DNA of 64,000 nt from Ehretia macrophylla (taxonomy: Eukaryota; Streptophyta; Magnoliopsida; Boraginales; Ehretiaceae). The position numbers were made by a program, and so were the translations under genes. Below are positions 21,196 through 32,165 of this stretch, one piece after another. Position 1 is the first letter of the stretch; each line of letters begins with the position of its first letter. Below the pieces are notes generated by a model. It was not told the DNA's origin. It saw nothing but the letters and a program-made list of their open reading frames with translations, and searched no databases. The stretch is from positions 63,270,763-63,334,762 of the forward strand of contig CM075773.1 in assembly GCA_037974665.1 (NCBI GenBank), given 5' to 3'.

Positions 21196-23265
21196 TGTTA
21201 CGCCCCGAAATTAAACACTTGTACACTGTCTTGGCACGTGACATGCCGCGTGCTAGAAAGATAAGATCCCTAAAGCTCGCTAGGTGCACATCTATTAAAC
21301 ACTCAAATCAGAGCCACTAAACCATAAATATTTAAAGACTTCCAATCAAACCATACATATTCGATTACAAAATCTCCAAATAGTCATAAAGAACAGATCC
21401 TCAAAATTAATACAATCAAACCCAAATCTCACAAATAAAGTTCCAATCCAAATTCTAATAACATTCAATAAAGTAAATTTCATGTCACTAAATCGTCATG
21501 CTCGGGTGTCTCTACCCTGCTTACAGATGTAGTGCTTATTATGTTTTAACTGCAAAGAAAGCAGGCAGAGACAAAAGTAATGAGCGAACAAAAGCTCAAT
21601 AAGGGAATTCAATCCACAATAAAAATACAACTTGGGGACTGAGTCAGGAAATTTCTGACTGGAATTCACAAATTTCACAACAGATGTTATACATATAATA
21701 GTTGGTTAATAATTGACAGACCAATATATTTAGTGGAACAGAAGGGAATAGTCACTAACACGACTCATAAACAAAATATATAGAAATAGTTGTGACTACA
21801 TTTAACCCGTGCAGTGTCGCTTCAGTAATAAATTTGGGCCTAATTCATATAGTGGTGGTATCAGTACTCGCTAAAACGGTATAGTTACAGTTCTTGTACC
21901 GTGGTACCGTAACAGTATCGGTACAACTAAAGTAACACAACAATAAGAAAATTTTCGTGATATAGAAAATCATAAATAAAAGAACACGTGTGAAGTTAAC
22001 GAGGACTGAGAAGCTTTTGGACGGTGATCAAACAACAATACGATAGAGTTTCTAAGGATTTATCCTGACTTAGAGACAAAATCATAATACGATTAAATAA
22101 CATGAGTTTTATTTACGTATTGAATGTAATTTAATTCCACAACTAAAATGTATAGAATAACAACACAGACTCTTTAAATGCTACTTTTGACTTTCTTATA
22201 AAATAAATAAAGTATACAATGTCCGAAATACATATTTATATAAATAATAATTAAAAATCGATATCGATAAAATATTAACGTCTCTCATCGACTGACCAGA
22301 GACGTTAGTCACTAAGTGACTTTCATGCTTTTTTTTTTTTTAAATCAATCTTTGATTTCAATAATTTAAAATCTATTTTTTAATGTCAATAGTTTCAACC
22401 AAACTCATGTTTGAATATATAATAAAAGATGAAAAGGACAATCAAAAGTACAAAGTCTAACAATTACATAATATCTTAAATTTGGTCCTTTTAATAGAAC
22501 AAAATCCAAAATAATAATAATTTTATTTAACAATTCCATATGAACTTAATCATTAAATAACTCAAAGTCCGGAGTAATCCTTAAAGGGAAAACTAACAAT
22601 AAGAGATCTTAACGAATGAAATATCAAATTCACTTTCGGATTAAACTTATACTAACTGAATGATATAACATAAGAGGGAACAAATCTTGGATCTAAAAAT
22701 TAAGATGACCATAGAAAATATTTGGAGGAAGATAGATGAATTTCATTTACCTCAACTAGAAGCAATGAATAAAAGTCTACGATACGAGAAAGCTTCACAA
22801 TCCTAGTAAGAATAATTCATATATAGTACTAAATATCGTTAATACTACAAAATAATTTGTAGTCTAATCATGAACATATCTGAACCAGAGAGAAAAAATG
22901 CTTAGATTTTCTTACCTATTACGTTGACCTTCACAATTGATTTTCGCTTCTCGTTGCACCGTAAAAATTATACGACTGTGTTTGGCAATTGGTTACTGTA
23001 GAATTGATGCGATATATGAGCAATAAACTCTTCTCGTTATTGACTATTTGCATTTTTATAAGCTGAAGGATGGTGTAGTTCTTAAAATTCTGAGCATCGG
23101 TTTTCACAATTCACCCATGTGTGGACATGGGTGTAAAGTTGAAAAGTTGCCCATGTCCACTGCAAAGCTGAAATATTCTCATGAGTGGACATGGGTGCAA
23201 AGTTGACCCATCCTTTATTTATTTATTTTTTTTTTTGTTCTGCCACCCACGTGAGGGGTGTTACA
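21196..23265 (-). mobile_element. Gypsy 3' LTR
   Basis: The 2070-bp LTR runs, on the plus strand, from TGTTACGCCCC to GGGGTGTTACA, the mirror of a minus-strand LTR. A purine tract (23266-23280 on the minus strand, AAGGGTGGGAAGA) sits at its inner edge, followed by gypsy pol C-terminal coding sequence. It was inserted into the LINE of duplication copy B. No partner LTR is present in the window. Confidence 0.85.
23121..23160. other. Hairpin in gypsy LTR
   Basis: Perfect 11-bp arms GTGGACATGGG and CCCATGTCCAC with an 18-base loop, and a third copy of GTGGACATGGGTG at about 23185. It lies near the start of the LTR on the coding (minus) strand, that is, in the likely U3. Confidence 0.75.
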
Positions 23266-24085
23266 TCTTCCCACCCTTAAAGAAAGTTTTATCCTCGAAA
23301 CTTACCTTGATCAGTGAAGAGGAAATGGTACTTTGTTATTGCTTCATGCTCGGGCTTCCATGTAGCTTCCCTTGATGTTTGACCTTGCCATTGAATCATC
23401 ACGAAAGGAATGGTGTGGTGTCTCAACACTTGATCTTTGCGATCTACAATGCCAATGGGTTTATCCTCAAAAGTAAGATCTTTATTAATGTGAAACTGCT
23501 CATCTTGAAGTACGTGACTAGGATCGTATACATATTTTTTGAGCTGCGACACATGAAATACATCATGAATGCCGACCAAGGAAGGTGGTAGAGCAAGTCT
23601 ATAAGCCAATGGGCTTAATTTCTCCAATATCTAAAATGGTCCGATAAAATGAGCATTTAACTTTCCTCGCTTTCCAAATCTCACTACCCCTTTGGTGGGT
23701 GATACTTTCAGGAAGACGTGATCTCTGACTTGAAATTCTAAATCTTTCCTTCTTTTGTCGGCCCAACATTTTTGTCTATCTTGGGTTTCCTTCAATCTCT
23801 TGCGAATCATTTTGATCTTATCTTCGATCTCTTCTACAAGTTGTGGGCCTAATATCTTTCTTTAACCTAGGTCCCAATAGAGTGGTGTTCTACATTTTCT
23901 TCCATATAAGGCCTCAAATGGTGACATCTGAATACTGGCATGGTAGCTGTTGTTGTATGCAAACTCCACAAGAGTTACATATTTTTCTCAATTATTGCCA
24001 AAGTCTAATACTTCCAACTCTATGCAGGAGGATAATTGCCAATATTTTTTACTCGATGGCAGAGGATAAATGCTTACTTAAACTT
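23266..24085 (-). pseudogene. Gypsy integrase C-terminus with chromo-like tail
   Basis: On the minus strand: [20 protein letters not shown] and YGRKCRTPLYWD (end of the integrase core), DLEFQVRDHVFLKVSPTKGV (GPY/F-type region), then at 23289-23627 YRLALPPSLVGIHDVFHVSQ and a chromodomain-like tail (HTIPFVMIQWQGQTSREATW). At least two stops interrupt the upstream part. RT, RNase H and gag are missing; the sequence joins another LTR near 24085. It is a different, older element than the one at 26826-36656. Confidence 0.85.
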
Positions 24086-24578
24086 GAATATTGGATTCAT
24101 TTGACTATGGTTTGTGGCATTAGGAATTCTTGGCATATGAATTTGGTTTGACATGAACTTTTATTATTCTATACATGAAAAATTATGATTTTTGCATGAA
24201 CTTCACCGTTTTCGAATCTATGAACTATGATAATATGACTATCTAACATATAAGAATATTTTAAATATCCCAAGAGTTTTTTTGGGAGATTACCACTTAC
24301 TGAGATTTGTTTCTTATTTTGTAAAAATGTTCTTCTTTGTAAAAGGCAAGGATAGACTTTGGTTTTGGCTTGGGGCTGAGACAACCTTGATGAATAGCTA
24401 ATACAACTCTTTTGGATTTCTTAGTTAGGAATAAATTGATTATTTCACTTAGACTTATGAGTTTTAATTTCTTAGGTTGGTTTGAGACTTTGGAAGAAGT
24501 TATTCCACTACGTGATGGTAGAATTAGATGCTTTGATTGCTCGTAGCATATATATAATTGTGATTTTAAAATTTTCAT
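24086..24578 (+). mobile_element. Gypsy LTR (family X), left part
   Basis: Homologous to 8315-8581 and 10005-10018. It is interrupted after 24578 by the PIF/Harbinger element. The rest of the LTR (39051-39142) lies beyond that element and ends in GGGGGCGCGACA next to a primer-site-like sequence. Confidence 0.7.
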
Positions 24579-25980
24579 TTAGGCTCCGTTTGTTTGCCGT
24601 AAAATATTTTCCCGTAAAATGTTTTTCACATAAAACATTTTACGGTGTTTGGTAGGACGGAAAATATAGTCAATGGTAAAATATTTTCAGTCAAAGGAAA
24701 AGTTGTAGTTAAAATGGGTGTAAAATGGGAGAAGAAAATATTTTATATCAGTTGTGCATTCATTTTTTACCTACCGTTTTCTCTCTCATCTCATAAAAAA
24801 GTGCAGCTGCTAAAGCTTTTTCCTTCACCGTCTCTCTCTTCTCTCTTTCCTCTCTCTCTCACCTTCTCCTACCACAACATTAGATCTAGATCAAGGTATT
24901 TTTTTATTATTATTATTTTATAAATTTCACAACATTGTCTCTATATATTTCTGATTTCTTTTTTTTTCTTCTTAAAAGATGCCAATGTTCATAGCTTTCA
25001 CAAGCATATTTTTTTATTTATGATTTTTTTTTTGGTTAGTTAACAACATTGTCTTGCAATCCATGTTTTTTTTTTACTTTTTCATTTTTTTTTCTTTTTC
25101 TTTTTCACAAGCATATATATATATATTTTTGTGTTGGTTAAAGACACAACTGATTGTGGTGTTGTCAACAGGCACCATCTTAGGTTGGATTTGGTGAATC
25201 ACATTTGTTGATTGAAGTGAAAGTTAAAGGTTGCAAGTTCAATAATTTGCGATTTTGAGGTATGTGTTGATTTGGGTGTCTTGAAAATGTGGTGTTAGAG
25301 CTCTTTTTTACTATTAGAGTTTGATTTTGGTGTGGTTATGGAATTTATGAGATCTGTGGTTTGAAAGTTGGTGTAGAATTTCAATAAGGTATGAGAATGG
25401 AATCTTTCTTAGCACATTCAAATATATAATGATTTGCTCATTTGTGTTTTTTTTTTCAATTTTTGTTTTTGCAAAGGTTGTTAATTTTCTGTTTTGTTGT
25501 TGAAGTTAGTGAAATGATTGTGATAATGGAAATTTGATCTTATGAAGATGGATCTTGTTTACATTGTCTGTTTTGATTTGCTTTTTAAGGAACTAGAATG
25601 TGTATTTTCTTGTTGCTTTGTGCTTGTTGCAATTTGCATTTTGACATGCTTGTTTTTCTTCTTTTCGTGCAATATTGTTTTACTTTATCGAAACTGGTGA
25701 CCGTGTTAGCTGTACTTTGCTCTATTTGATGGCTCATACAGTATGTTAAATGAGATATCCAAATAATGGTACCTAGTTAAGACTGGCTTATGCCATGGAG
25801 TATGTGCTTCAACTATGATTTTAATAGCTCTATTTCTGAAATATTCTCTAAAGGCTCTTTCACTGTATATTGCAATTAGTTACATCTATGTTATAAAACT
25901 AACTCTTTATTGATTTTTATTACACTGTGTAGTAATAGTTGTCATTATTATATATTATTATGTAGCTGCAGAAAGCTTCT

Positions 25981-26789
25981 ATGGATCAGAGGAAAAAAAT
26001 TCATGTGATGACCATATATATGGTTGCAATTGCTCTAGCTCTATTGTCATGTCTATTTAAGAAAACTTAAGCGTAAATAGTCTGTACGTAGACAACCTCG
26101 ATTACATGCAGAGTGTGAGAGAAATTTTTATATGAACAGTATATTGTGTCGCTCTGACACTCATTGTGTTGAGCAAATTCGTATGAAACCTATAGTTTTT
26201 AATAAACTTTGTGATCTTCTAACTATAAATAATTTATTGCGGCCAACCATAAATTTGTCTGTTAAGGAACAAGTTATGATGTTCCTACAAATATTAGGAC
26301 ACAATCTTAGGATTTGGGTTATTAGTGGAAGATTTTATCGATCAGTGGAGACTATCCATCGATACTTTAAGATTGTGTTGACTGCAATTTTAAAGTTGTA
26401 CAAGTATGTCATAAAAGACCTAAAGCTTTCAACACCTTCCCAAATTGCAAACAGCACAAGATTTTATCCATTTTTTAAGGTAAGTTTTATGTTTTATTAA
26501 AAATGACATTTTCCTTTTACATTAATCTTCTTAAAAATTTGATTAGAAATGTTTATCAATAGGATTGTGTAGGAGCAATAGATGGAACTCTTGTTGATGC
26601 AAATGTCCTATTTGAATTTCAAGGCAAATTTCGTGGTCGTAAAGATGGAACAACACAAAAATGTATTGGCAGCCATCACTTTTGATTTAAGATTCACTTA
26701 TATTTTTGCTGGTTGGGAAGGAAGTGCACATGACTCACGTGTATTGACTGATGCACTATTGAGGCAAGGCGGTTTTAAGATTCCTGAAG
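25981..26789 (+). pseudogene. Harbinger transposase, exons 1-2
   Basis: A DDE_Tnp_4-type transposase. Exon 1 starts at an ATG (25981), is shifted and stopped near 26065-26080, and resumes in another frame: DTHCVEQIRMKPIVFNKLCD, ISGRFYRSVETIHRYF, ending FYPFFK at 26479. A GTAAGT...TAG intron (26480-26562) follows. Exon 2 begins DCVGAIDGT with the first catalytic Asp, then FRGRKDGTTQ, a 1-base shift, FAGWEGSAHDSRVLTDAL with the second conserved Asp region, and KIPEG. It ends at 26789 before a GT donor. The next intron holds the gypsy element. Confidence 0.9.
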
Positions 26790-26825
26790 GTATTAGAAAT
26801 AGACTTGTAATCATGTATGCGTATA

Positions 26826-29243
26826 TGTCACGCCCCAACTCGACCCCACCTACGATCAGTCAGGACGCAACGGAATTTCGGCGGCATAACGACAGTAAAC
26901 AGATTTCCGAGGTTCTAAACCAACCTCATTAAACATCATACATCTAATAATTCCTCAATACAAACGATAACATACAACACAACCATAATATACAATAAAA
27001 CATCTTCGTTATACGCCTCCGTTCCAACATGACATACAATACCTCAACTTTATCATACATTTCAAAAGTAAGTTGAGACACAACTACAACTTAACCATAG
27101 ACGAAAGAAAGCCACTAAATTAACATCATTTGGATCATCATCTTTTCAACAACTATTACACTAAGAACCGTAAAGCATATAAGAGTCTATTAAGCTAATA
27201 TACATGACGTTTAACAACATAGAATCATGGATAAGACTCAGGGACATATGACTCATCCACGAAAGGCACGTTTTCCACATTCTCCTCTTCAGGAGGCACG
27301 TACCCGAAATCTTGTGAAAGTACACCTGAAAACATGCATTAATAGAGAGTGAGCTTATATACATAAGCCCAGTGAGGATCCGATAGATCTCGAGCAAGGT
27401 CTACTAAACTCCTTGGAATAATCCTTTGAGTCAGTAAACACACAAAAACACAAATAATGCTATCATCACATAACTATATAACCAATCAATAAGGATACTC
27501 TATTTGGTGTAGCTCCAAACGCCATCACGATCTCAACCGTTCTTCTTATAACTCCCCATTACTCACGCACCCGAGGTACCTCACTAGCCCCTCCCTCCAT
27601 GACACCTCCGTCATGCGAGCTGGGGGTAGCCTATGGCAGTCATGCCGTTATCAACCCGACAGCCCGACGCTGCCCGAGAGGTGGCACACACATACCAAGA
27701 CTCCATAATCATCAATCAAACATCAATCAATCAATCAATTGGGTGTTCAGCAACAAGAGTGCCCGATTCCCGCATTCAATAATAATCAATCAATAACATC
27801 AATATAACATCAATATTAAATTAAACAACAAACAACGTAGTTAGATGACAAAGTAGGCCATCTAACCGGACATGCATAATATACATAATTAAACTCTAAA
27901 TTACTCAACAACAACTCACCATTCATCACTCGAACACTACCCAACCATCTAAGGCATCGTTCAAGAAATTAAAGAATGACAACCTAAACTTCTAAAATTC
28001 ATAACTTACAATCTACTAATCCAAACATTGCCAAATCAGTTCCTATCACTCACCCATTCAACCTACTACATTAGCCCTCTCGGAAATCCACCATAACACC
28101 TCTAAATCATGCCCGATAACCCTAAAATCCTAAGATGTCATGGCTGGATTTTCCGGATTTTCACACAAACAATGTAATCGAAAATTCGGCATTACAACAG
28201 CGCTAATACGTAATTATCAAGTATTTAGAAATCGACGGCAATCGATTTCGATCAACATAACTCAATTAAATCAACTTTGAACATTTTATTCAAAATTAAA
28301 TACCCGAAAAATAAAAATTATGCTATATCCGACAGAAACTCGTAGTATTAGTATATAATGATCCCTAGCATGCAAGGAGCAATAATCTAACATCAGATTT
28401 CAATTCTAACGGTTCAATCTTCATTTATACGCAAAAACACAAAAATGACATTTTGAGATCTAGAATTTTTCTCTCACCTTAGATGCGATATAAGCCTAGG
28501 AATGCGTGCTATGCGTGCCCAACAAGCAGAATCCAAGTCGGTGCGAAGTTTCACGGACAAAAACTAGGTTTTTCTTTGAAAAATTGGATTGAAAGCTTGA
28601 GTTTTTCTCTTCTCTTTTCTCCCTCTTTTCTCTCGGCAATGTGTGTGTGTGTGATGGTGTTTTTGTGTTGTGTGAGTGTGTGTTGAGGACATTAGCTTAT
28701 ATGGTCAATTAATTAATTAAAGTCAAAGTTATTTTAATAGGTATTTTTGTATTTTTAATGACTTTAATTGCATTTTAGTGCTCACCAAGTTAAAAATAAA
28801 TATGCAACCCCCAAGATATCTCAAGTGGATTATTTTTAGGTGACAAGAAGTTTTACAATCCAATAATTTCACCCGAGTCGGCTTAAAACTCGATTTTCGC
28901 AAAAGTCGGTGTAAAAACCCTAATAAATTCTTAAGCCGATTTTAAAACCGTTTTCATCAAACACAGGTCTATTAAAGTCCGTGGACTAGGTCTAGAAGGG
29001 TTAAAAAGACCAGTTTCAAAATTATAGCGGACGTGTTTCGAAAACACTATTCACTAAAAATCGACGATAAAATTTCTGACTCCGTTTTTGATGAAAATTT
29101 CATGAATGCACATTTAGCACGTATTAGAAGTATTGACATCAAAATTATAACTTTCTAGGTCCTATAGCACATAAACAGATCATATGCACGCAAAACGAGG
29201 TAAAGCACGTAAAACGAGATAAGCAAGAAAGTGGGGTTTCACA
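26826..29243 (-). mobile_element. Gypsy 3' LTR
   Basis: 2418 bp, TGTCACGCCCC...GGGGTTTCACA on the plus strand. It is the downstream LTR of the minus-strand element and lies next to the polypurine tract. Small open frames inside it recur in the other LTR and are not genes. Confidence 0.95.
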
Positions 29244-32165
29244 TTCTCCCCCCCTTATAGAAATTTCGTCCTCAAAATTCTTACTTGATGTACGGAAAAG
29301 ATCTGGGTATTGCTGCTGCATCTGATCTCGTCTCTCCCACGTAGCTTCCTCAATGCCGTGATGCTTCCACAACACCTTAACCATCGGAATCCTCTTCGAC
29401 CTCAACTCTCGGTCCATCTGATCTAGAATACGAATCGGACGCTCGTCATAAGTCAAATTCTCTCGAAGCTGTAACGGCTCTGGCTCAAGAATATGAGAAG
29501 GATCCGGATTGTATTTCCGCAAATTAGACACGTGAAACACATCGTGGACATTAGAGAAGTTCTCCGGTAAAGCCAACCGATATGCCAACTTACCAACCCT
29601 GCCAGTAATCTCAAACGGCCCAACAAATCTCGGACTCAGCTTACCACCTTTACCATAACGAACAAACCCCTTTCGAGCAGACAATCTCAAGAAAACCCGA
29701 TCTCCAACTGCAAACTCCAAGTCTCGACGACGCTTATCAGCATAACTCTTGAATCTACTCTGCGCCGTAAGCATTCTCTGCCTAATCAACTGAACATTCT
29801 CGATCTTCTCAAGAAGTTCTGGCATAATAGTCGGACCAACAGCCTTCACCTTTCCTCCGTCGTCCCAATATAAAGGTGAACGGCACTTACGACCGTAAAG
29901 AGCTGCAAAAGGTGCCATTCCAATAGTAGCTTGATAACTATTGTTATAGGCAAACTCGGCAAGTGGTAGATGTTTCTCCCAGTTCTTCCCGAAGTCCAGA
30001 ACACAAGCCCTAAGCATATCTTCCAAAATCTGAATAGTCTGCTCAGACTGACCGTCGGTCTGTGGATGATACGCTGTACTGAAGTTCAACTGAGTACCTA
30101 AGGTCTCCTGAAGTTTCTCCCACAAACGAGAAGTAAATCGAGGATCTCGATCAGAGACAATACTAGATGGAATACCGTGAAGTCTAACAATCTGATCCAG
30201 ATAGAGATCCGTCAGCTTTGTAACCTCATCTCCCAACCTCATGGCAATAAAATGAGCTGTCTTCGTCAAACGATCCACGACAACCCAAACTGCATCATTA
30301 CCCCTCGGTGATCTAGGCAAACCAGTGACGAAGTCCATCGTAATATGCTCCCATTTCCACTCCGGTATAGCCAACGGCTGAAGCAAACCTGCTGGTCGTT
30401 GATGCTCGGCTTTCACTCTCTGACAAGTCAAACATCTAGACACAAACTGAGCAACCTCCCTCTTCATGTTGTTCCACCAGTAATGCTGTTTCAAATCCCG
30501 ATACATCTTGGTTCCACCGGGATGAATAGTATATTTAGAATTATGAGCTTCCTCCAGAATACCTCGCCTCAAGCCCGGTTCATCGGGAACACAAACCCTG
30601 TTCCGAAACCGAAGAATACCGTCCTCATGCAGTTTGAAGTCAGACTGATCATCAGTGATCTGATCCTTGATCTTCTGAAGTTTAACATCAAGTTGCTGAG
30701 CTTCCCTGATCTGAGACAACAATAAAGGCTGAATACGGAGATGTGAACACATCACCCCAACCTGAGTGAACTCTGGTCTCCAATAACTAAACTCCTCAAG
30801 AACCTCCCACTTCTTGACAGCCAAACAAGAAATACTAGCCTTCCGGCTGAGAGCATCTGCCACAACATTTGCCTTTCCAGGCAGATAATTGATAGAACAA
30901 TTATAATCTCCAAGAAGCTCCATCCACCTCCGCTGGCGCATATTCAACTCCTTCTGTGAGAATAAGTACTTAAGACTCTTATGATCAGTGAAAATCTCGA
31001 ACTTACTGCCCCACAGATAATGACGCCACTTTTTCAGTGCGAAGACAACTGCTGCCAACTCAAGATCATGAGTCGGATAATTCACCTCATAAGGCTTCAA
31101 CTTCCTGGAAGCATAGGCAATAACTCGGCCATCCTGCATAAGAACACATCCCAAGCCTTCCTTTGATGCATCACTGTAAATGACCATATTATCGGTCCCC
31201 TCTGGTAGAGCAAGTACTGGAGCGGTAGTTAACCTCTTTTTCAACTCCTGAAATCCACTCTCACACTTCTCGTCCCAATTAAAGATAGTCCGTTTCTGAG
31301 TCAACTTAGATAGTGGCCCCGCAATCTTTGAGAAGTCCTTGACAAACCTACAGTAATAACCCGCCAAGCCAAGAAAGCTACGGACATCAGTAACACTCTC
31401 TGGCCGCTTCCAAGACATCACCGATTCAATCTTAGTGGGATCTACAGAAATACCACTCTGTGTAATAACATGGCCAAGAAAAGAAATCCGTTGCAGCCAA
31501 AATTCACATTTGCTGAACTTGGCAAACAACTGATGCTCCTGCAACGTCTCTAATGGAAGCCGAAGATGGTGCTTCTGGTCCAATTCAGGTTTAGAATAGA
31601 CCAAGATATCATCAATAAAAATCACCACGACCTGGTCCAAGTAAGGATGAAAGACTCGATCCATAAGATCCATGAATGCTGCCGGTGCATTAGTCAATAC
31701 AAAGGGCATAACAACAAACTGATAATGCCCATACCGAGTTCTGAAGGCAGACTTCGGAACATCCTCCGTGCGAATCCGAAGCTGATAATACCCCTGCCTC
31801 AAATCAAACTTAGAATAGACTTTGGCTCCCTGAAGTTGATCAAACAACTCATCAATCAGTGGCAAAGGATATTTATTCTTGATAGTCACCTGGTTCAAAC
31901 CACGGTAATCAATACATAATCTCAAGGTACCATCCTTCTTCTTCACAAATAAAACAGGAGCTCCCCAAGGTGAAGAACTCTGCTGAATAAATCCTTTCTC
32001 CAACAACTCCTGTAACTGAGTCTTCAACTCCTTCAACTCAGCTGGTGCCATCCGGTACGCCGATTTAGAACTAGGTTGAGTACCGGGAGCAAGATTAATC
32101 ACAAACTCTATATCCCTCTCATGCGCTAACGCTGGGAACTCCTTGAGAAATACATTAGGATATTT
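29145..32165 (-). CDS. Gypsy pol: RT, RNase H, integrase, chromo-like domain
   Basis: Copies and integrates the element. Immediately downstream of a TAG (32166-32168) and in the same frame as gag-protease, so the two would form one polyprotein if the stop were read through. Visible blocks: RT with [20 protein letters not shown] and the catalytic FIDDILVYS (about 31605); RNase H with [14 protein letters not shown] and [11 protein letters not shown]; the integrase HHCC finger (30430-30560, CLTCQRVK); the DDE core with [18 protein letters not shown] and [10 protein letters not shown]; a GPY/F-like region; and a chromo-like tail ([20 protein letters not shown], about 29330-29400). All catalytic acids I could check are present. 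No ATG start belongs to it. It runs 99 bases into the 3' LTR before its own stop. Confidence 0.92.
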   Translation of the reverse strand, partial: KYPNVFLKEFPALAHERDIEFVINLAPGTQPSSKSAYRMAPAELKELKTQLQELLEKGFIQQSSSPWGAPVLFVKKKDGTLRLCIDYRGLNQVTIKNKYPLPLIDELFDQLQGAKVYSKFDLRQGYYQLRIRTEDVPKSAFRTRYGHYQFVVMPFVLTNAPAAFMDLMDRVFHPYLDQVVVIFIDDILVYSKPELDQKHHLRLPLETLQEHQLFAKFSKCEFWLQRISFLGHVITQSGISVDPTKIESVMSWKRPESVTDVRSFLGLAGYYCRFVKDFSKIAGPLSKLTQKRTIFNWDEKCESGFQELKKRLTTAPVLALPEGTDNMVIYSDASKEGLGCVLMQDGRVIAYASRKLKPYEVNYPTHDLELAAVVFALKKWRHYLWGSKFEIFTDHKSLKYLFSQKELNMRQRRWMELLGDYNCSINYLPGKANVVADALSRKASISCLAVKKWEVLEEFSYWRPEFTQVGVMCSHLRIQPLLLSQIREAQQLDVKLQKIKDQITDDQSDFKLHEDGILRFRNRVCVPDEPGLRRGILEEAHNSKYTIHPGGTKMYRDLKQHYWWNNMKREVAQFVSRCLTCQRVKAEHQRPAGLLQPLAIPEWKWEHITMDFVTGLPRSPRGNDAVWVVVDRLTKTAHFIAMRLGDEVTKLTDLYLDQIVRLHGIPSSIVSDRDPRFTSRLWEKLQETLGTQLNFSTAYHPQTDGQSEQTIQILEDMLRACVLDFGKNWEKHLPLAEFAYNNSYQATIGMAPFAALYGRKCRSPLYWDDGGKVKAVGPTIMPELLEKIENVQLIRQRMLTAQSRFKSYADKRRRDLEFAVGDRVFLRLSARKGFVRYGKGGKLSPRFVGPFEITGRVGKLAYRLALPENFSNVHDVFHVSNLRKYNPDPSHILEPEPLQLRENLTYDERPIRILDQMDRELRSKRIPMVKVLWKHHGIEEATWERRDQMQQQYPDLFRTSSKNFEDEISIRGGECETPLSCLSRFTCFTSFCVHMICLCAIGPRKL
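29244..29256 (-). promoter_or_regulatory. Gypsy polypurine tract
   Basis: Minus strand AAGGGGGGGAGAA, directly before the 3' LTR start TGTGAAACCCC. Confidence 0.9.

Noticed and set aside
27161..27397. Open frame repeated identically at 34574-34810 (likewise 27599/35012 and 28483/35896)
   Set aside because: These pairs lie at the same offsets in the two gypsy LTRs; they repeat because the LTRs do, and none resembles a protein.
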